Source of the DNA: Allochromatium humboldtianum
GTDB lineage: Bacteria; Pseudomonadota; Gammaproteobacteria; Chromatiales; Chromatiaceae
Assembly: GCF_013385175.1 (NCBI RefSeq)
Contig: NZ_JABZEO010000002.1
Span: 310,001-374,000 of the forward strand
Reading direction: 5' to 3'
Length of the DNA: 64,000 bases
Below are positions 27,289-36,682 of this stretch, in pieces (positions within the stretch are counted from its first letter, which is position 1; each line of letters opens with the position of its first letter). The notes beneath the pieces were generated by a model. The model saw only the letters and a list, made by a program, of their open reading frames with translations. It made no database searches and was not told the DNA's origin. The position numbers and the translations under genes are program-made.

Positions 27289-28784
27289 CGCCCATACTCC
27301 CGCTCGGCGATCAGGGTCGCCCATTCGAGCGGACTGAAGGGCGCGGCGGCCAGCAATCCCGCGATCACGGCCAGCAGCGCCGTCACCACTGGCGGCCACA
27401 GCAGGGACGGGGCCGTCTCCAGCCGTTTCGACAACACAGGCTCTTTCGGCCAGTGCTCCGGCGGCGGACGGAACCAGGCGCGATAGAGGATCGGCAGGAA
27501 ATAGGCGGCATTGAGCAGACTGCTGACCAACAGCACGCCAATCACCCAGTAGGCCCCGGCCGAGGCCGCGCCCAGCCCCAGATACCACTTGGTGACGAAC
27601 CCGGCCACCGGCGGAATGCCGATCATGCCCAGCGCCCCGACCGTGAAGGCCAGCGTCGTCCAGGGCATGCGCCGACCGACGCCGTTCATCTCGCTGACCC
27701 TGTGCACGCCGAGCGTCTCGGCATAGTTGCCGGCGCAGAAGAACAGCGTGATCTTCATGATGCCCTGATGTACTAGATGCACCAGACCGCCGATGGTCGC
27801 GATCGGGCCGAGCACCGAGGCGCCGAGCGCGATATAGGACACCTGACTGACGGTCGAATAGGCCAGCCGTTTCTTCAGCCCGTCCTGCGACAGCGCCTTG
27901 ATCGAGCCATAGATGATGGTGGTGGCCGCCAGCACGCCGAGCACGGTCAGCAGCCCCAGATCATGGGCGAATTCGACGCCATAGACGTCATAGACCACGC
28001 GCACGATGCCGAAGGCGCCGGCCTTGACCACGGCGACCGCGTGCAGCAGGGCGCTGACCGGCGCCGGTGCGATCATCGCTTGCGGCAGCCAGCCGTGCAG
28101 GGGCACCAGCGCCGCCTTCACGCCCAGCCCGGCCAGCAGCAGGAAGAAGATGACGATGAACTGACCGTGCAGCGCCTCGGGCGCCGCCCCGAGCAGACCG
28201 CCCTGGGTGAAAGCCAGTTGACCGACCAGGGTCTGGAGCCAGACCGCACCGACAAACAGCAGCACGCCGCCGCTCATGGTGTAGGCCAGATAGACCTTGG
28301 CCCCGTGATCGGCGTCCGGCGTGCCGCGATGGGCGACCAGCGGATAGGTCGCCAGCGTGAGGATCTCGTAGAAGACCACGAAGGTCATCAGATTCCCCGC
28401 GAGCGCGATACCCACGGTCGCCGACACGCAGAGACTGAAGAAACCGAAGAAGCGGCTACGGTTCGGCGAGTGCTCCAGATAACCGATGGCATAGATGGTC
28501 GTCACCAGCCACAGCACGGTCGACAGCGCCACGAACAGCACCGAGAGCGCATCGGCGCTCAGCACCAGTTCCAGACCCGGCATCAGCGTCAGCCGGCTCT
28601 CGTAGACATGGCCGTGGAAGACGCCCCAGATCATCCAGCCGACCAGGACGATCTTGAGCAGGGCGCCGAACATATTGAGCGCGGTTCGCAGCCGGTAGCT
28701 GTCCTCGCCCAGCAGGAAGATGAGCACGCCCGGCAGGGCGGAGCTGAGCACGATGGCCAGCGGCAGATAGGGATCGAGATTCAT
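27285..28784 (-). CDS. mrpD: Mrp-like antiporter subunit D (second ND5/NuoLMN-type paralogue)
   Basis: Proton-channel-type subunit of 499 residues. It has about 14 helices with LFVALSTVLWLVTTIYAIGY, the discontinuous-helix motif LVPLHGWLPQAMIAPAPVSALLH, a lysine in AVVKAGAFGIVRVVY, and YSTVSQVSYIALGASVLG. These fit MrpD/NuoM-like proteins (about 490-500 residues). Start MNLDPYLPLA at 28784 with GGGAG 9 bases upstream, 4 bases after the previous stop. It is coupled by overlap to the next subunit. Confidence 0.9.
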   Translation of the reverse strand: MNLDPYLPLAIVLSSALPGVLIFLLGEDSYRLRTALNMFGALLKIVLVGWMIWGVFHGHVYESRLTLMPGLELVLSADALSVLFVALSTVLWLVTTIYAIGYLEHSPNRSRFFGFFSLCVSATVGIALAGNLMTFVVFYEILTLATYPLVAHRGTPDADHGAKVYLAYTMSGGVLLFVGAVWLQTLVGQLAFTQGGLLGAAPEALHGQFIVIFFLLLAGLGVKAALVPLHGWLPQAMIAPAPVSALLHAVAVVKAGAFGIVRVVYDVYGVEFAHDLGLLTVLGVLAATTIIYGSIKALSQDGLKKRLAYSTVSQVSYIALGASVLGPIATIGGLVHLVHQGIMKITLFFCAGNYAETLGVHRVSEMNGVGRRMPWTTLAFTVGALGMIGIPPVAGFVTKWYLGLGAASAGAYWVIGVLLVSSLLNAAYFLPILYRAWFRPPPEHWPKEPVLSKRLETAPSLLWPPVVTALLAVIAGLLAAAPFSPLEWATLIAEREYGR

Positions 28785-28788
28785 GCGT

Positions 28789-30225
28789 TCAGACTCCCGC
28801 TCCAAGCAGGACGGCGATGGGCTGGGCGGCCAGACCGACGGCCAGGGCCGAGAGCGCGGCCAGCAGCAGGGCCGGGATCTCGGTGCGCGGATCGGTCAGG
28901 AAGCACTTGGGCGTCGGCTCGCGGTTGAAGGCACGCGCCAGCACCCGGAACACATAGGCCGCCGCCAGCAGGGTGCCGGCCATCGCCACCAGCGCCCACC
29001 ACCATTGACCCAGGGCGATGGCCTGTCCGACCAGCACCCACTTAGCAAAAAAGGTGCCGCTCGGCGGCAGGCCGATCAGGGCCACGCCCGCCAGACCGAT
29101 GGTGAAGGTCGCCGCCGGCAGACTTTGAGCTGCGCCGCCGAGTTCGCGGATGCGATCGTGCCCGGTGCTTTTCTGCACCAGCCCGGCAGCGAGGAAGAAA
29201 CCGGCCTTGGCGAAGCCGTGGGTGAGCGCCAGCAGCACCAGCGCCGTGAGCAGCCGTTCGCGCGTGTCCCCGTCCGGCGCGGCCGTCAGCAGCGGCAGGA
29301 ACAGGAACAGATAGCCGATCTGGGCCACGGTCGAATAGGCCGCCAGCAGTTTGAGCCGTTCGGCCCGTAGCGCGCGCCAGGAACCCCAGAGCACCGCGCC
29401 CGCCCCGAGCAGTCCGAGCAGCATGGCCGCCGGCAGGGTCGCGATCCCGTCGAACAGATCCAACCACAGTCGCAGCACCAGATAGACCGCCGCCTTGACC
29501 ACCAGGGCCGAGAGCGCCGCGCTGACCGGAGCCGGTGCGTTGGCATGGGCCGGCGGCAGCCAGAAGTGCAGCGGGAACAGGGCTGATTTGAGCAGCAGTC
29601 CGCCGATCATGAGCGCCAGCGCCGACCAGGCCACTGGGCCGGGCGTCAGCGCTTCGGCCACCAGCTCCAGATCCAGCACGCCATAGGCCGTGTAAAGCAG
29701 GGCCACGCCGAGCAGATAGGTCATGGACCCAAGCAGGCCCACCAGCAGATAGCGCAGATTGGCCTCGGCGGCTTCGCGGGTGCCGGTGAGCGCACCGAGC
29801 GCGGCGGCCGAGAGTCCCAGCAGCTCCAGCATCACATAGAGGTTGAACAGATCGGCGGCCAGGAACAGCCCGTTGAGCGCCGTCCACAGCAGCAGCCACA
29901 GCGGCCAGAACTTTCGGCTCGACTCGGCCGCGCCGAAATAGCCGGTGGCATTGATACTGATGGCCAGTGCGACCAGATTGGCCATGGCCACCAGCGCCGC
30001 CGCCAGACCGTCGGCGCGCAGACCGATGCCGAGCGGCACGCCCCAGCCGCCGAGATCCGAACGCAGTCCCTCGCCGCTCCAGACCGTGACGGTCAGCCAC
30101 AGCGCCACGCCTGTGGTCGCCAGCGCCGTGAGCATTCCCAGCGTGCGCGACCAGCCGGGGAGCATGGTGACGAGCAGCGCCCCGAGCAGCGGCAGCGCGA
30201 CCGCGAGCGCCAATGGATCAAGCAT
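28789..30225 (-). CDS. mrpD: Mrp-like antiporter subunit D (first ND5/NuoLMN-type paralogue)
   Basis: Proton-channel-type subunit of 478 residues with FNLYVMLELLGLSAAALGAL, LLLKSALFPLHFWLPPAHAN, ALSALVVKAAVYLVLR and YSTVAQIGYLFLFLPLL. The order and spacing match MrpD/NuoN-like chains. The start MLDPLALAVALPL at 30225 has GGGAGG 10 bases upstream and overlaps the end of the MrpC-like gene by 8 bases; an upstream ATG at 30246 lacks such a site. It is the first of four such paralogues in the operon. Confidence 0.9.
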   Translation of the reverse strand: MLDPLALAVALPLLGALLVTMLPGWSRTLGMLTALATTGVALWLTVTVWSGEGLRSDLGGWGVPLGIGLRADGLAAALVAMANLVALAISINATGYFGAAESSRKFWPLWLLLWTALNGLFLAADLFNLYVMLELLGLSAAALGALTGTREAAEANLRYLLVGLLGSMTYLLGVALLYTAYGVLDLELVAEALTPGPVAWSALALMIGGLLLKSALFPLHFWLPPAHANAPAPVSAALSALVVKAAVYLVLRLWLDLFDGIATLPAAMLLGLLGAGAVLWGSWRALRAERLKLLAAYSTVAQIGYLFLFLPLLTAAPDGDTRERLLTALVLLALTHGFAKAGFFLAAGLVQKSTGHDRIRELGGAAQSLPAATFTIGLAGVALIGLPPSGTFFAKWVLVGQAIALGQWWWALVAMAGTLLAAAYVFRVLARAFNREPTPKCFLTDPRTEIPALLLAALSALAVGLAAQPIAVLLGAGV

Positions 30226-30568
30226 GGGTTCCGTCCTCCCGATCATCGACTCCGCCGTGAGCGTCGGATGTGTGCTCGGGTGCTTCGCGATCCAGACGCC
30301 GGCCGAAGGCGAGCGCCAGCGCCGTGGCGCTGACCGCGACCACGATCCCGGTCAGCACCAGGGCGTGCGGTACCGGATCGGGCGGCGCGTCCAGCCCGCG
30401 ATAGGCGACCGCGACCAGGACATGGAACACCCCGGCGCCCATGATGTTGAGCGCGATCAGTTTGCGCCACAGGGGTTCGTGGCTGATGAAGGACCAGACG
30501 CCGAGCAGAAAGAACAGGATGCCCGCACCGCCATAGAGCAGTTGGGTGAGCAGGATCTCATGGCTCAT
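30218..30568 (-). CDS. mrpC: Mrp-like antiporter subunit C (NuoK-like)
   Basis: Three-helix NuoK/MrpC-type subunit of 116 residues: LYGGAGILFFLLGVWSFI, LIALNIMGAGVFHVLVAVAY, and DPVPHALVLTGIVVAVSATALALAF. The last is the typical MrpC PHALVLTGIVV segment. The start at 30568 overlaps the stop of the preceding MrpB-like gene (ATGA). The charged tail after the third helix (RREAPEHT region) is cytoplasmic. Confidence 0.9.
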   Translation of the reverse strand: MSHEILLTQLLYGGAGILFFLLGVWSFISHEPLWRKLIALNIMGAGVFHVLVAVAYRGLDAPPDPVPHALVLTGIVVAVSATALALAFGRRLDREAPEHTSDAHGGVDDREDGTHA

Positions 30569-31245
30569 GGTTCGGCGTTCCTCTTGGCGCGCGGCCGGCC
30601 GCCGAGGAAGGCCGCCGCCAGGGTCGCGCCGATGCTCAGGGTGGCGCCGGTCTCGATGGTCAGGATCAGCGCCTTGGCCAGCGCCGGCGGATAGGTCAGG
30701 AAGCCCAGCCCCACCCCCATGAGCGTCAGCCCGATGAGCGCGAACACCAGGGTGCCGAGCGCGGCCAGCACACGCAGCCAAGCCTCGCCCGGCAGACCGG
30801 CGTTCGGTCGTCCCGAGAGCGCCAGGGTCACGCCGGCCGCGCCGAGCAGGGCGCCGGCCTGAAACGCCCCGCCCGGCGCCTGCCCGCCGATCCAGAGCAG
30901 ATAGCCGCCGGCGATGATCAGCATGGGCACCACCCAGCCGACCAGGCTGTCGAGCAGCAGCGACGCCCGCTGATAGGGCGCCGCCGCCGGGCCGAGCGAC
31001 CAGATTCCGAGCAGCGCGGCCAGCAGCACCGCCAGTTCGAGCAGGGTGTCATAGGCGCGGAAGTTGAGCAGCACCGAGGTCACGGGATTGCTGGCGCCCG
31101 ACTCGGGCACCCGCTCCAGGGCCAGGGCCGCCAGCCGCTCGCCCTCGTGGCCGGTGAGGCCGCTCCAGAAGGCCCAGAACAGCAGTGCCCCGATCGCCGC
31201 CAGCAGCAGCGGGATCAGAAGGGCTTGGGGGTTCGAGGATGACAT
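30565..31245 (-). CDS. mrpB: Mrp-like antiporter subunit B with MbhE-like N-terminal part
   Basis: 226-residue membrane protein. The N-terminal part (residues 1-95) resembles the MbhE/MrpA C-terminal region (TSVLLNFRAYDTLLELAVLLAALLGIW). The rest is an MnhB domain with GWVVPMLIIAGGYLLWIGGQ, APGGAFQAGALLGAAGVTLAL and the final TIETGATLSIGATLAAAFLG. In canonical Mrp operons the first part is fused to MrpA, so here MrpA's C-terminal modules have been redistributed. It starts one base after the previous stop. Confidence 0.85.
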   Translation of the reverse strand: MSSSNPQALLIPLLLAAIGALLFWAFWSGLTGHEGERLAALALERVPESGASNPVTSVLLNFRAYDTLLELAVLLAALLGIWSLGPAAAPYQRASLLLDSLVGWVVPMLIIAGGYLLWIGGQAPGGAFQAGALLGAAGVTLALSGRPNAGLPGEAWLRVLAALGTLVFALIGLTLMGVGLGFLTYPPALAKALILTIETGATLSIGATLAAAFLGGRPRAKRNAEP

Positions 31246-31494
31246 CTAGCGCCTCCGGGCCGCGCGTCGGGCGGCCGACAGCATCAGCGCCCCGGCCAGA
31301 CCCGCGCCGATGGCCGCCTCGGCCAGCGCCAGATCGGGTGCGCGCAGTCGTGCCCAGACCAGGGCCAGCAACAGGCCGAATGCAATGAAGAGGATGACCC
31401 CGCGCCGGGGTTCGCGGCTGGTGAGCGCGGCGAGCGCCAGCCCCAGCAGCGTGGTCGAGAGCAGGATATCGAAACCGAGCAGCAGTGGATTCAA
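31246..31494 (-). CDS. DUF4040/MbhD-like subunit of the Mrp-like complex
   Basis: 82-residue, three-helix protein: LLLGFDILLSTTLLGLALAAL, GVILFIAFGLLLALVWARL, and RAPDLALAEAAIGAGLAGAL. The last segment (APDxALxEAAIGAGL) is the DUF4040/MbhD signature that in ordinary MrpA follows the ND5-like core. Here it is a free-standing gene. Its ATG overlaps the mrpG-like stop. Confidence 0.85.
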   Translation of the reverse strand: MNPLLLGFDILLSTTLLGLALAALTSREPRRGVILFIAFGLLLALVWARLRAPDLALAEAAIGAGLAGALMLSAARRAARRR

Positions 31495-31796
31495 TGGGCG
31501 TCCTCCCCATCGCCGCGCAGCGCGCGCTTGGCGATCAGATGGGCTCCGGTGGCGCTCGCCACCAGCACGAACAGCCAGACGAGCACCAGCTTGAGTCCGT
31601 TCAGGACTCCAGGCGCCTCCAGCAGCAGACCCAGGATCAGCAGCCCCAGTCCGACATTGTCGGCCTTGGTCAGGGCGTGCAGCCGGCTGAGCCGATCCGG
31701 CAGCCGCATGAGTCCGACCGTACCGGCGACGAAGAAGAAGGCCCCGGCCAGGATGCAGGCGGTCGACAGCCAGAGCAGCAATGTGGCGGGCGTCAT
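31491..31796 (-). CDS. mrpG: Mrp-like antiporter subunit G
   Basis: 101-residue MnhG-type protein with three helices and the family core GTVGLMRLPDRLSRLHALTKADNVG (positions about 26-50), followed by LGLLILGLLLEAPG and an exported final helix. Overlaps mrpF upstream and the DUF4040 gene downstream, each by ATGA. Confidence 0.9.
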   Translation of the reverse strand: MTPATLLLWLSTACILAGAFFFVAGTVGLMRLPDRLSRLHALTKADNVGLGLLILGLLLEAPGVLNGLKLVLVWLFVLVASATGAHLIAKRALRGDGEDAH

Positions 31797-32059
31797 GCGT
31801 TTTCGTCCTCGCGTCGGCGGGTGAAGGCGACGATGGCCACGGCCGCCAGGAGCGAGAACACCAGCGCCACGTCGATCAGCGCCGGCACCCGGATCACCGG
31901 GATCAGCACCAGCAGCAGCCCGATCCCGGAAGTCCCGAGCAGCTGCGCGGCCATCAGGCGATCCGATGGCGTCGGGCCGATGGCGACCCGGATCAGACCG
32001 ATACTCATGGTCGCCAGCAGCAGCAGGGCGACGGCCAGATGGATATCAGAGAGTGACAT
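31793..32059 (-). CDS. mrpF: Mrp-like antiporter subunit F
   Basis: 88-residue MnhF-type protein with three helices. The conserved core is IRVAIGPTPSDRLMAAQLLG, followed by VPALIDVALVFSLLAAVAIVAF. The start at 32059 lies 43 bases after the mrpE-like stop; the stop overlaps mrpG. Confidence 0.92.
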   Translation of the reverse strand: MSLSDIHLAVALLLLATMSIGLIRVAIGPTPSDRLMAAQLLGTSGIGLLLVLIPVIRVPALIDVALVFSLLAAVAIVAFTRRREDENA

Positions 32060-32102
32060 GCGGATGTCCTCGATTCGTCATGTTTCGTCCCGAAAGCGGC
32101 GT

Positions 32103-32672
32103 TCACGTCTGGGCGACTTTGGCGTCCCGGCAGGACAGGACATCCGCCCGTTCAGGGTCGGCCTCGCTGGTCGGGGCTGCGAGCCGCTCGCCAAAGAGCG
32201 TGCCGATGCGTTGTTCCAGTTGCGCGATGTCGGCGTCGAGCTGCGCGCCGTCGGCGGCGTCGAGCGCATGGACTGTCAGGACGTCGCCGCGCAGATCGGC
32301 GCTCAGCGTGCCCGGCAGCAGACTGAGCGTGTCGAGCAGCACCACACGGGCCGAGGCGTTCGTCAGCCTGAGTCGATAGGTGTGTATGCCCGGCGCGATG
32401 CGCATCCGAGGGCGCATCACGCGCCAGGTCACGTCGAGCCCGCCCTTGAGCGACTGCCAGAGAAAGAAAGGCACGAAAACCAAAGCCGCGAGCAGGCGCG
32501 GCGATCCGCCATCGCGCCGGCTCAGGCGCAGACTGGCCCAGGTCGCCGCGATCACGGCCGGTGCGCCGATGATCCAGGAACCCGGATCGGTCCCGGCGAT
32601 CACCAGCCAAGCACAGGCAAAGAGCAGGAGGCGCAGCAGGATGGCGCCGAAGGTCGATTTGGATCGCGTCAT
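32103..32672 (-). CDS. mrpE: Mrp-like antiporter subunit E
   Basis: First gene of the Mrp-like operon. The 189-residue MnhE-type protein has two N-terminal helices (ILLRLLLFACAWLVIAG and IIGAPAVIAATWASLRL), then FVPFFLWQSLKGGLDVTWRVM and the conserved LLDTLSLLPGTLSADLRGDVLTVHALD region. The start MTRSKSTFGAIL at 32672 fits family length; the frame is open upstream but without family similarity. The promoter should lie in the 297-base gap shared with divergent miaB. Confidence 0.9.
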   Translation of the reverse strand: MTRSKSTFGAILLRLLLFACAWLVIAGTDPGSWIIGAPAVIAATWASLRLSRRDGGSPRLLAALVFVPFFLWQSLKGGLDVTWRVMRPRMRIAPGIHTYRLRLTNASARVVLLDTLSLLPGTLSADLRGDVLTVHALDAADGAQLDADIAQLEQRIGTLFGERLAAPTSEADPERADVLSCRDAKVAQT

Positions 32673-32818
32673 CGAGTCTGAAGCTCCAGGCTGTATACGC
32701 CACGATACGATTTGAGCTATTCGTGGACAATCTCCGGTGTATGAGGTTCCCGATTCTTGCATGTTCAGCGAGAGCGGGCGCGCGAGTTCGGCATGGATCG
32801 CGTCTGGCTCGTCCAATC

Positions 32819-32847
32819 TTGACAGCCCGCAGTCGATTCGGGACTAT
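32819..32847 (+). promoter_or_regulatory. putative miaB promoter
   Basis: A perfect -35 box TTGACA (32819-32824) is followed after 17 bases by GACTAT (32842-32847), a 3/6 match to the -10 consensus. It is about 120 bases upstream of the miaB start. The rest of the 32673-32969 gap holds no gene I can support. Confidence 0.4.
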
Positions 32848-32969
32848 GACTCGCCTTGTCATCCGGGCGAGCCGATCCCATGTCGGCATCGACGCCCAGC
32901 CGTGAATTCGCGCCCACACACCATCTCGACCCACTCGATCGACGCTGCTCCCCCATCTACCGGATCTCC

Positions 32970-34295
32970 ATGTCGCGTAAGCTTTTCATTCAAACCTATG
33001 GCTGCCAGATGAACGAGTACGACTCGGCGCGTCTGGCGGATGCGCTGCGTGTCGCGGCGGGTCTGGAACTGACCGATCAGCCCGAAGAGGCCGATGTCCT
33101 TCTGCTCAACACCTGCTCGATCCGCGAGAAGGCGCAGGAGAAGGTCTTTTCGCAGCTCGGACGCTGGAAGCCCTGGAAGCAGGCGCGGCCCGATCTGGTG
33201 ATCGGCGTCGGCGGCTGTGTCGCCAGTCAGGAGGGCGAGGCGATCCGCACCCGCGCGCCTTACGTCGATCTGGTGTTCGGACCCCAGACCCTGCACCGGC
33301 TGCCGCAGATGCTCAAGGATCTGGAGACCAGCCGCCGGCCCCAGGTCGATGTCTCCTTCCCCGAGATCGAGAAGTTCGACTGTCTGCCCGCGCCGCGCGC
33401 CGAGGGGCCGACCGCCTTCGTCTCGGTGATGGAGGGCTGCTCCAAATACTGCACCTATTGCGTGGTGCCCTACACCCGTGGCGAGGAGATCAGCCGTCCC
33501 TTCGACGACGTGATCGCCGAGGTCGCGGATCTGGCCGAACAGGGTGTGCGCGAGATCAATCTGCTCGGCCAGAACGTCAATGCCTATCGCGGTCTGATGG
33601 CCGATGGCTCCACGGCGAGTCTGGCGCTGCTGATCCGCTATGTGGCGGCGGTCGAGGGCATCGGACGCATCCGCTTCACCACCAGCCATCCGGTCGAGTT
33701 CGGCGACGATCTGATCGAAACCTTCGCCGAGGTGCCAGAGCTGGCGAGCTTCGTCCATCTGCCGGTGCAGTCCGGCTCGGATCGCATCCTGGCGGCGATG
33801 AAACGCGGGCATACCGCGCTCGAATATCGCGCCAAGATTCGCCGCTTGCGCGAGGCGCGTCCGGACATCTGCATCTCGTCGGACTTCATCGTCGGTTTTC
33901 CGAACGAGACGGACGAGGACTTCGCCGCGACCATCGATCTGATCGACCAGATCGGCTTCGACCACAGCTTCAGCTTCGTCTACAGCCGCCGCCCCGGCAC
34001 GCCCGCCGCCGACTATCCGGACGCGGTGCCGCTGGAGGTCAAGAAGGCGCGTCTGGAACGGCTGCAACAGCGTATCGACACCAACGCCCAGCGCATCAGC
34101 CGCCAGATGGTCGGCACGGTGCAGCGCGTGCTGGTCGAAGGGCCGTCGCGCAAGGATCCGGCCCAGCTCGCCGGTCGCACCGAGAACAACCGCGTGGTCA
34201 ACTTCGATGGCCCGGCCGAACTCATCGGCCAGTTCCTCGACCTGACCATCACTGAATCACTCCCCAATTCATTGCGTGGGCAACTGGCCCACTGA
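32970..34295 (+). CDS. miaB: tRNA-2-methylthio-N6-dimethylallyladenosine synthase
   Basis: Radical-SAM methylthiotransferase that modifies A37 of tRNAs reading UNN codons. The N-terminal UPF0004 domain has three cluster cysteines ([29 protein letters not shown]). The radical-SAM motif is [15 protein letters not shown], and a C-terminal TRAM domain ([16 protein letters not shown]) binds tRNA. 441 residues, full length. The start [11 protein letters not shown] at 32970 is supported by the family. It heads miaB-phoH-ybeY-corC, as in E. coli. Confidence 0.96.
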   Translation: MSRKLFIQTYGCQMNEYDSARLADALRVAAGLELTDQPEEADVLLLNTCSIREKAQEKVFSQLGRWKPWKQARPDLVIGVGGCVASQEGEAIRTRAPYVDLVFGPQTLHRLPQMLKDLETSRRPQVDVSFPEIEKFDCLPAPRAEGPTAFVSVMEGCSKYCTYCVVPYTRGEEISRPFDDVIAEVADLAEQGVREINLLGQNVNAYRGLMADGSTASLALLIRYVAAVEGIGRIRFTTSHPVEFGDDLIETFAEVPELASFVHLPVQSGSDRILAAMKRGHTALEYRAKIRRLREARPDICISSDFIVGFPNETDEDFAATIDLIDQIGFDHSFSFVYSRRPGTPAADYPDAVPLEVKKARLERLQQRIDTNAQRISRQMVGTVQRVLVEGPSRKDPAQLAGRTENNRVVNFDGPAELIGQFLDLTITESLPNSLRGQLAH

Positions 34296-34300
34296 TCCGC

Positions 34301-35272
34301 TTGAGCATTCAACCCCAATCCATCGACCTCGAGCTCACGCCCGAGGACAACACACGTCTGGCCAATCTGTGCGGCCAGTTCGATCAACACCTCCGCCAAC
34401 TCGAACGCCGGCTCGGGATCGAGATCGGCAATCGCGGATCGAGCTTCCGCCTGATCGGCGAGGGCGATGCGGTACGGCTCGGCGAGCAGGTGCTGCGCGC
34501 ACTCTATGCCGAGACCGCCGAGTCGGTGCTCACACCCGAGACCATCCATCTGGTGCTCCAGGACTCCGGCGTGGATGCGCTCTTGGAGCAGGTCGAGGAC
34601 CGGCTGCCGGAGGTGATCATCAAGACCAAGCGCGGTCTGATCCGGGCGCGCGGACCCAATCAGCAGGAATACCTGCACGCCATCCTCAAGCACGACATCA
34701 ATTTCGGTGTCGGTCCGGCGGGTACCGGCAAGACCTATCTGGCCGTGGCCTGCGCGGTCGAGGCGCTGGAGTCCGATCGGGTGCGGCGTCTGCTGCTGGT
34801 GCGCCCGGCGGTCGAGGCGGGCGAGCGGCTCGGCTTCCTGCCCGGCGATCTGGCGCAGAAGATTGACCCCTATCTGCGTCCGCTCTATGACGCCCTGTTC
34901 GAGATGTTCGGCTTCGAGAAGGTCAACAAGCTCATCGAGCGCAATGTGATCGAGGTGGCACCGCTGGCTTACATGCGCGGTCGCACCCTGAACGAATCCT
35001 TCATCATCCTCGACGAGGCGCAGAACACCACGCCCGAGCAGATGAAGATGTTCCTGACCCGCATCGGTTTCGGTTCGACCGCCGTCATCACCGGCGACGT
35101 GACCCAGGTCGATCTGCCGCGCGGCCAGCCGTCCGGCTTGCGGCAGGCGGTCGAGATCCTCAAGGACGTGCCGGGCATCAGCTTCACCTTCTTCAACGCC
35201 CGCGACGTGGTGCGTCATGCGCTGGTTCAGCGCATCGTCAACGCCTACGACGCCTTCGAGAATCAGCCATGA
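34301..35272 (+). CDS. phoH: PhoH-like ATPase (YbeZ)
   Basis: RNA-associated P-loop ATPase that works with YbeY. The 323-residue protein has an N-terminal KH-like part, Walker A in [15 protein letters not shown], and Walker B in [39 protein letters not shown] completes the helicase-like core. The start is a TTG at 34301, five bases after the miaB stop. The stop overlaps ybeY by 4 bases (ATGA). Confidence 0.94.
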   Translation: MSIQPQSIDLELTPEDNTRLANLCGQFDQHLRQLERRLGIEIGNRGSSFRLIGEGDAVRLGEQVLRALYAETAESVLTPETIHLVLQDSGVDALLEQVEDRLPEVIIKTKRGLIRARGPNQQEYLHAILKHDINFGVGPAGTGKTYLAVACAVEALESDRVRRLLLVRPAVEAGERLGFLPGDLAQKIDPYLRPLYDALFEMFGFEKVNKLIERNVIEVAPLAYMRGRTLNESFIILDEAQNTTPEQMKMFLTRIGFGSTAVITGDVTQVDLPRGQPSGLRQAVEILKDVPGISFTFFNARDVVRHALVQRIVNAYDAFENQP

Positions 35273-35805
35273 GCGTCGAACTGGAACTGGATCTGCAGGT
35301 CGCCACCGAGGACGCCGATCATCCGCTGCCGCCCCAGTTCGAGCGCTGGGTCCGGGCCGCGCTGGAGCAGGCCGATCCGCCGTTTCAGCGCGCGCGTGCC
35401 GAGCTGACCATCCGCCTGGTCGACCCCGACGAGAGTCAGGCGCTCAATCTCCAGTATCGCGGACGCGACAAGCCGACCAATGTGCTGTCCTTTCCGTTCG
35501 AGGCGCCGCCCGGTCTGGACACGGAGGATCCGATCCATGACCTGCTCGGCGATCTGGTGATCTGCACCGAGGTGGTGCGGCGCGAGGCGCTGGAACAGGG
35601 CAAGACGCCGGAAGCGCACTGGGCGCACATGGTGGTGCATGGCGTTCTGCATCTGCTTGATTACGATCATGTTACGGACGCCGAGGCCGCCGTGATGGAA
35701 ACACTGGAAACGGCGATCCTGGGCGGGTTAGGATTCCCCCCACCTTACGAAGACCAGGGCCACCTGGAGGATGACAAGACTTCTCATGACGAGCGATCGA
35801 TCTAG
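35269..35805 (+). CDS. ybeY: endoribonuclease YbeY
   Basis: Zinc-dependent RNase involved in 16S rRNA maturation and ribosome quality control. The 178-residue protein carries the H-x3-H-x5-H zinc motif in [14 protein letters not shown], preceded by [15 protein letters not shown]. The tail after this core is somewhat longer than in E. coli (155 residues) and overlaps the start of corC. It sits between phoH and corC, the conserved arrangement. Confidence 0.95.
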   Translation: MSVELELDLQVATEDADHPLPPQFERWVRAALEQADPPFQRARAELTIRLVDPDESQALNLQYRGRDKPTNVLSFPFEAPPGLDTEDPIHDLLGDLVICTEVVRREALEQGKTPEAHWAHMVVHGVLHLLDYDHVTDAEAAVMETLETAILGGLGFPPPYEDQGHLEDDKTSHDERSI

Positions 35806-36673
35806 CGAGGGTTCGCGATCACGCAACTGGCTCGGACGTCTGGGCCAACTGCTGGGTGGCGAGCCACAGGACAGGGAACAGCTCATCGAGCTGCTGAAGG
35901 ATGCGCGGCAGAGGGAACTGCTGGACACGGACGCCCTGAGCATGATCGAGGGCGTGCTCCAGGTCTCGGACCTGCGGGTGCGCGACATCATGGTTCCGCG
36001 CGCCGAGATGGTCGCGCTGCGCCGCGACGACCCGTTGGAGAAGATCCTCCAGATCGCGGTCAAGTCGGCCCATTCACGCTTTCCGGTCACGGGCGACGAC
36101 AAGGGCGAGGTGGTCGGCATCCTGCTGGCGAAGGATCTGCTCTCGTTCTGCATCGAGACCGGTCGACGCGCCTTCAATATCCGCGATCTGCTGCGCTCGG
36201 CCGTCTTCGTGCCCGAGAGCAAGCGGCTCAACGTGCTGCTCAAGGAGTTTCGCGCCAGCCGCAATCACATGGCGATCGTGGTCGACGAGTACGGCAACGC
36301 CTCGGGTCTGGTGACGATCGAGGATGTGCTCGAACAGATCGTCGGCGAGATCGACGACGAGCACGATTACGACGAGGGTTCGGGCATCTTCCGCCGTGGC
36401 GAGAACGATTTCAGCGCCAAGGCGCGCACCCCGATCGAGGATTTCAACGAGTACTTCGGCAGCGATTTCTCGGACGAGGAGTTCGACACCATCGGCGGGC
36501 TGGTGGTCAATGCCTTCGGGCATCTGCCCAAGCGCGGCGAGTCGGTGGAACTCGGGCGCTTCCGCTTCACCGTGATGCGCGCCGACAGCCGGCGGGTGCA
36601 TCTGCTCAATATCGAGTCGCTGGAGCCCTTGGAGGAATCGCCGCCCGACCAGTCGGGGGACGGCGCGGGCTGA
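35786..36673 (+). CDS. corC: CBS-domain protein CorC/YbeX
   Basis: Soluble CBS-pair protein linked to magnesium/cobalt efflux and, through its operon, to ribosome metabolism. It has two CBS motifs ([46 protein letters not shown]) and a C-terminal CorC_HlyC domain ([20 protein letters not shown]). The start is uncertain. ATG 35771 has GGAGG touching it with no spacer; ATG 35786 ([10 protein letters not shown]) aligns better with E. coli YbeX and is preferred. The lnt gene that often follows is absent; the next gene is convergent. Confidence 0.92.
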   Translation: MTSDRSSEGSRSRNWLGRLGQLLGGEPQDREQLIELLKDARQRELLDTDALSMIEGVLQVSDLRVRDIMVPRAEMVALRRDDPLEKILQIAVKSAHSRFPVTGDDKGEVVGILLAKDLLSFCIETGRRAFNIRDLLRSAVFVPESKRLNVLLKEFRASRNHMAIVVDEYGNASGLVTIEDVLEQIVGEIDDEHDYDEGSGIFRRGENDFSAKARTPIEDFNEYFGSDFSDEEFDTIGGLVVNAFGHLPKRGESVELGRFRFTVMRADSRRVHLLNIESLEPLEESPPDQSGDGAG

Positions 36674-36682
36674 AGGCAACGC

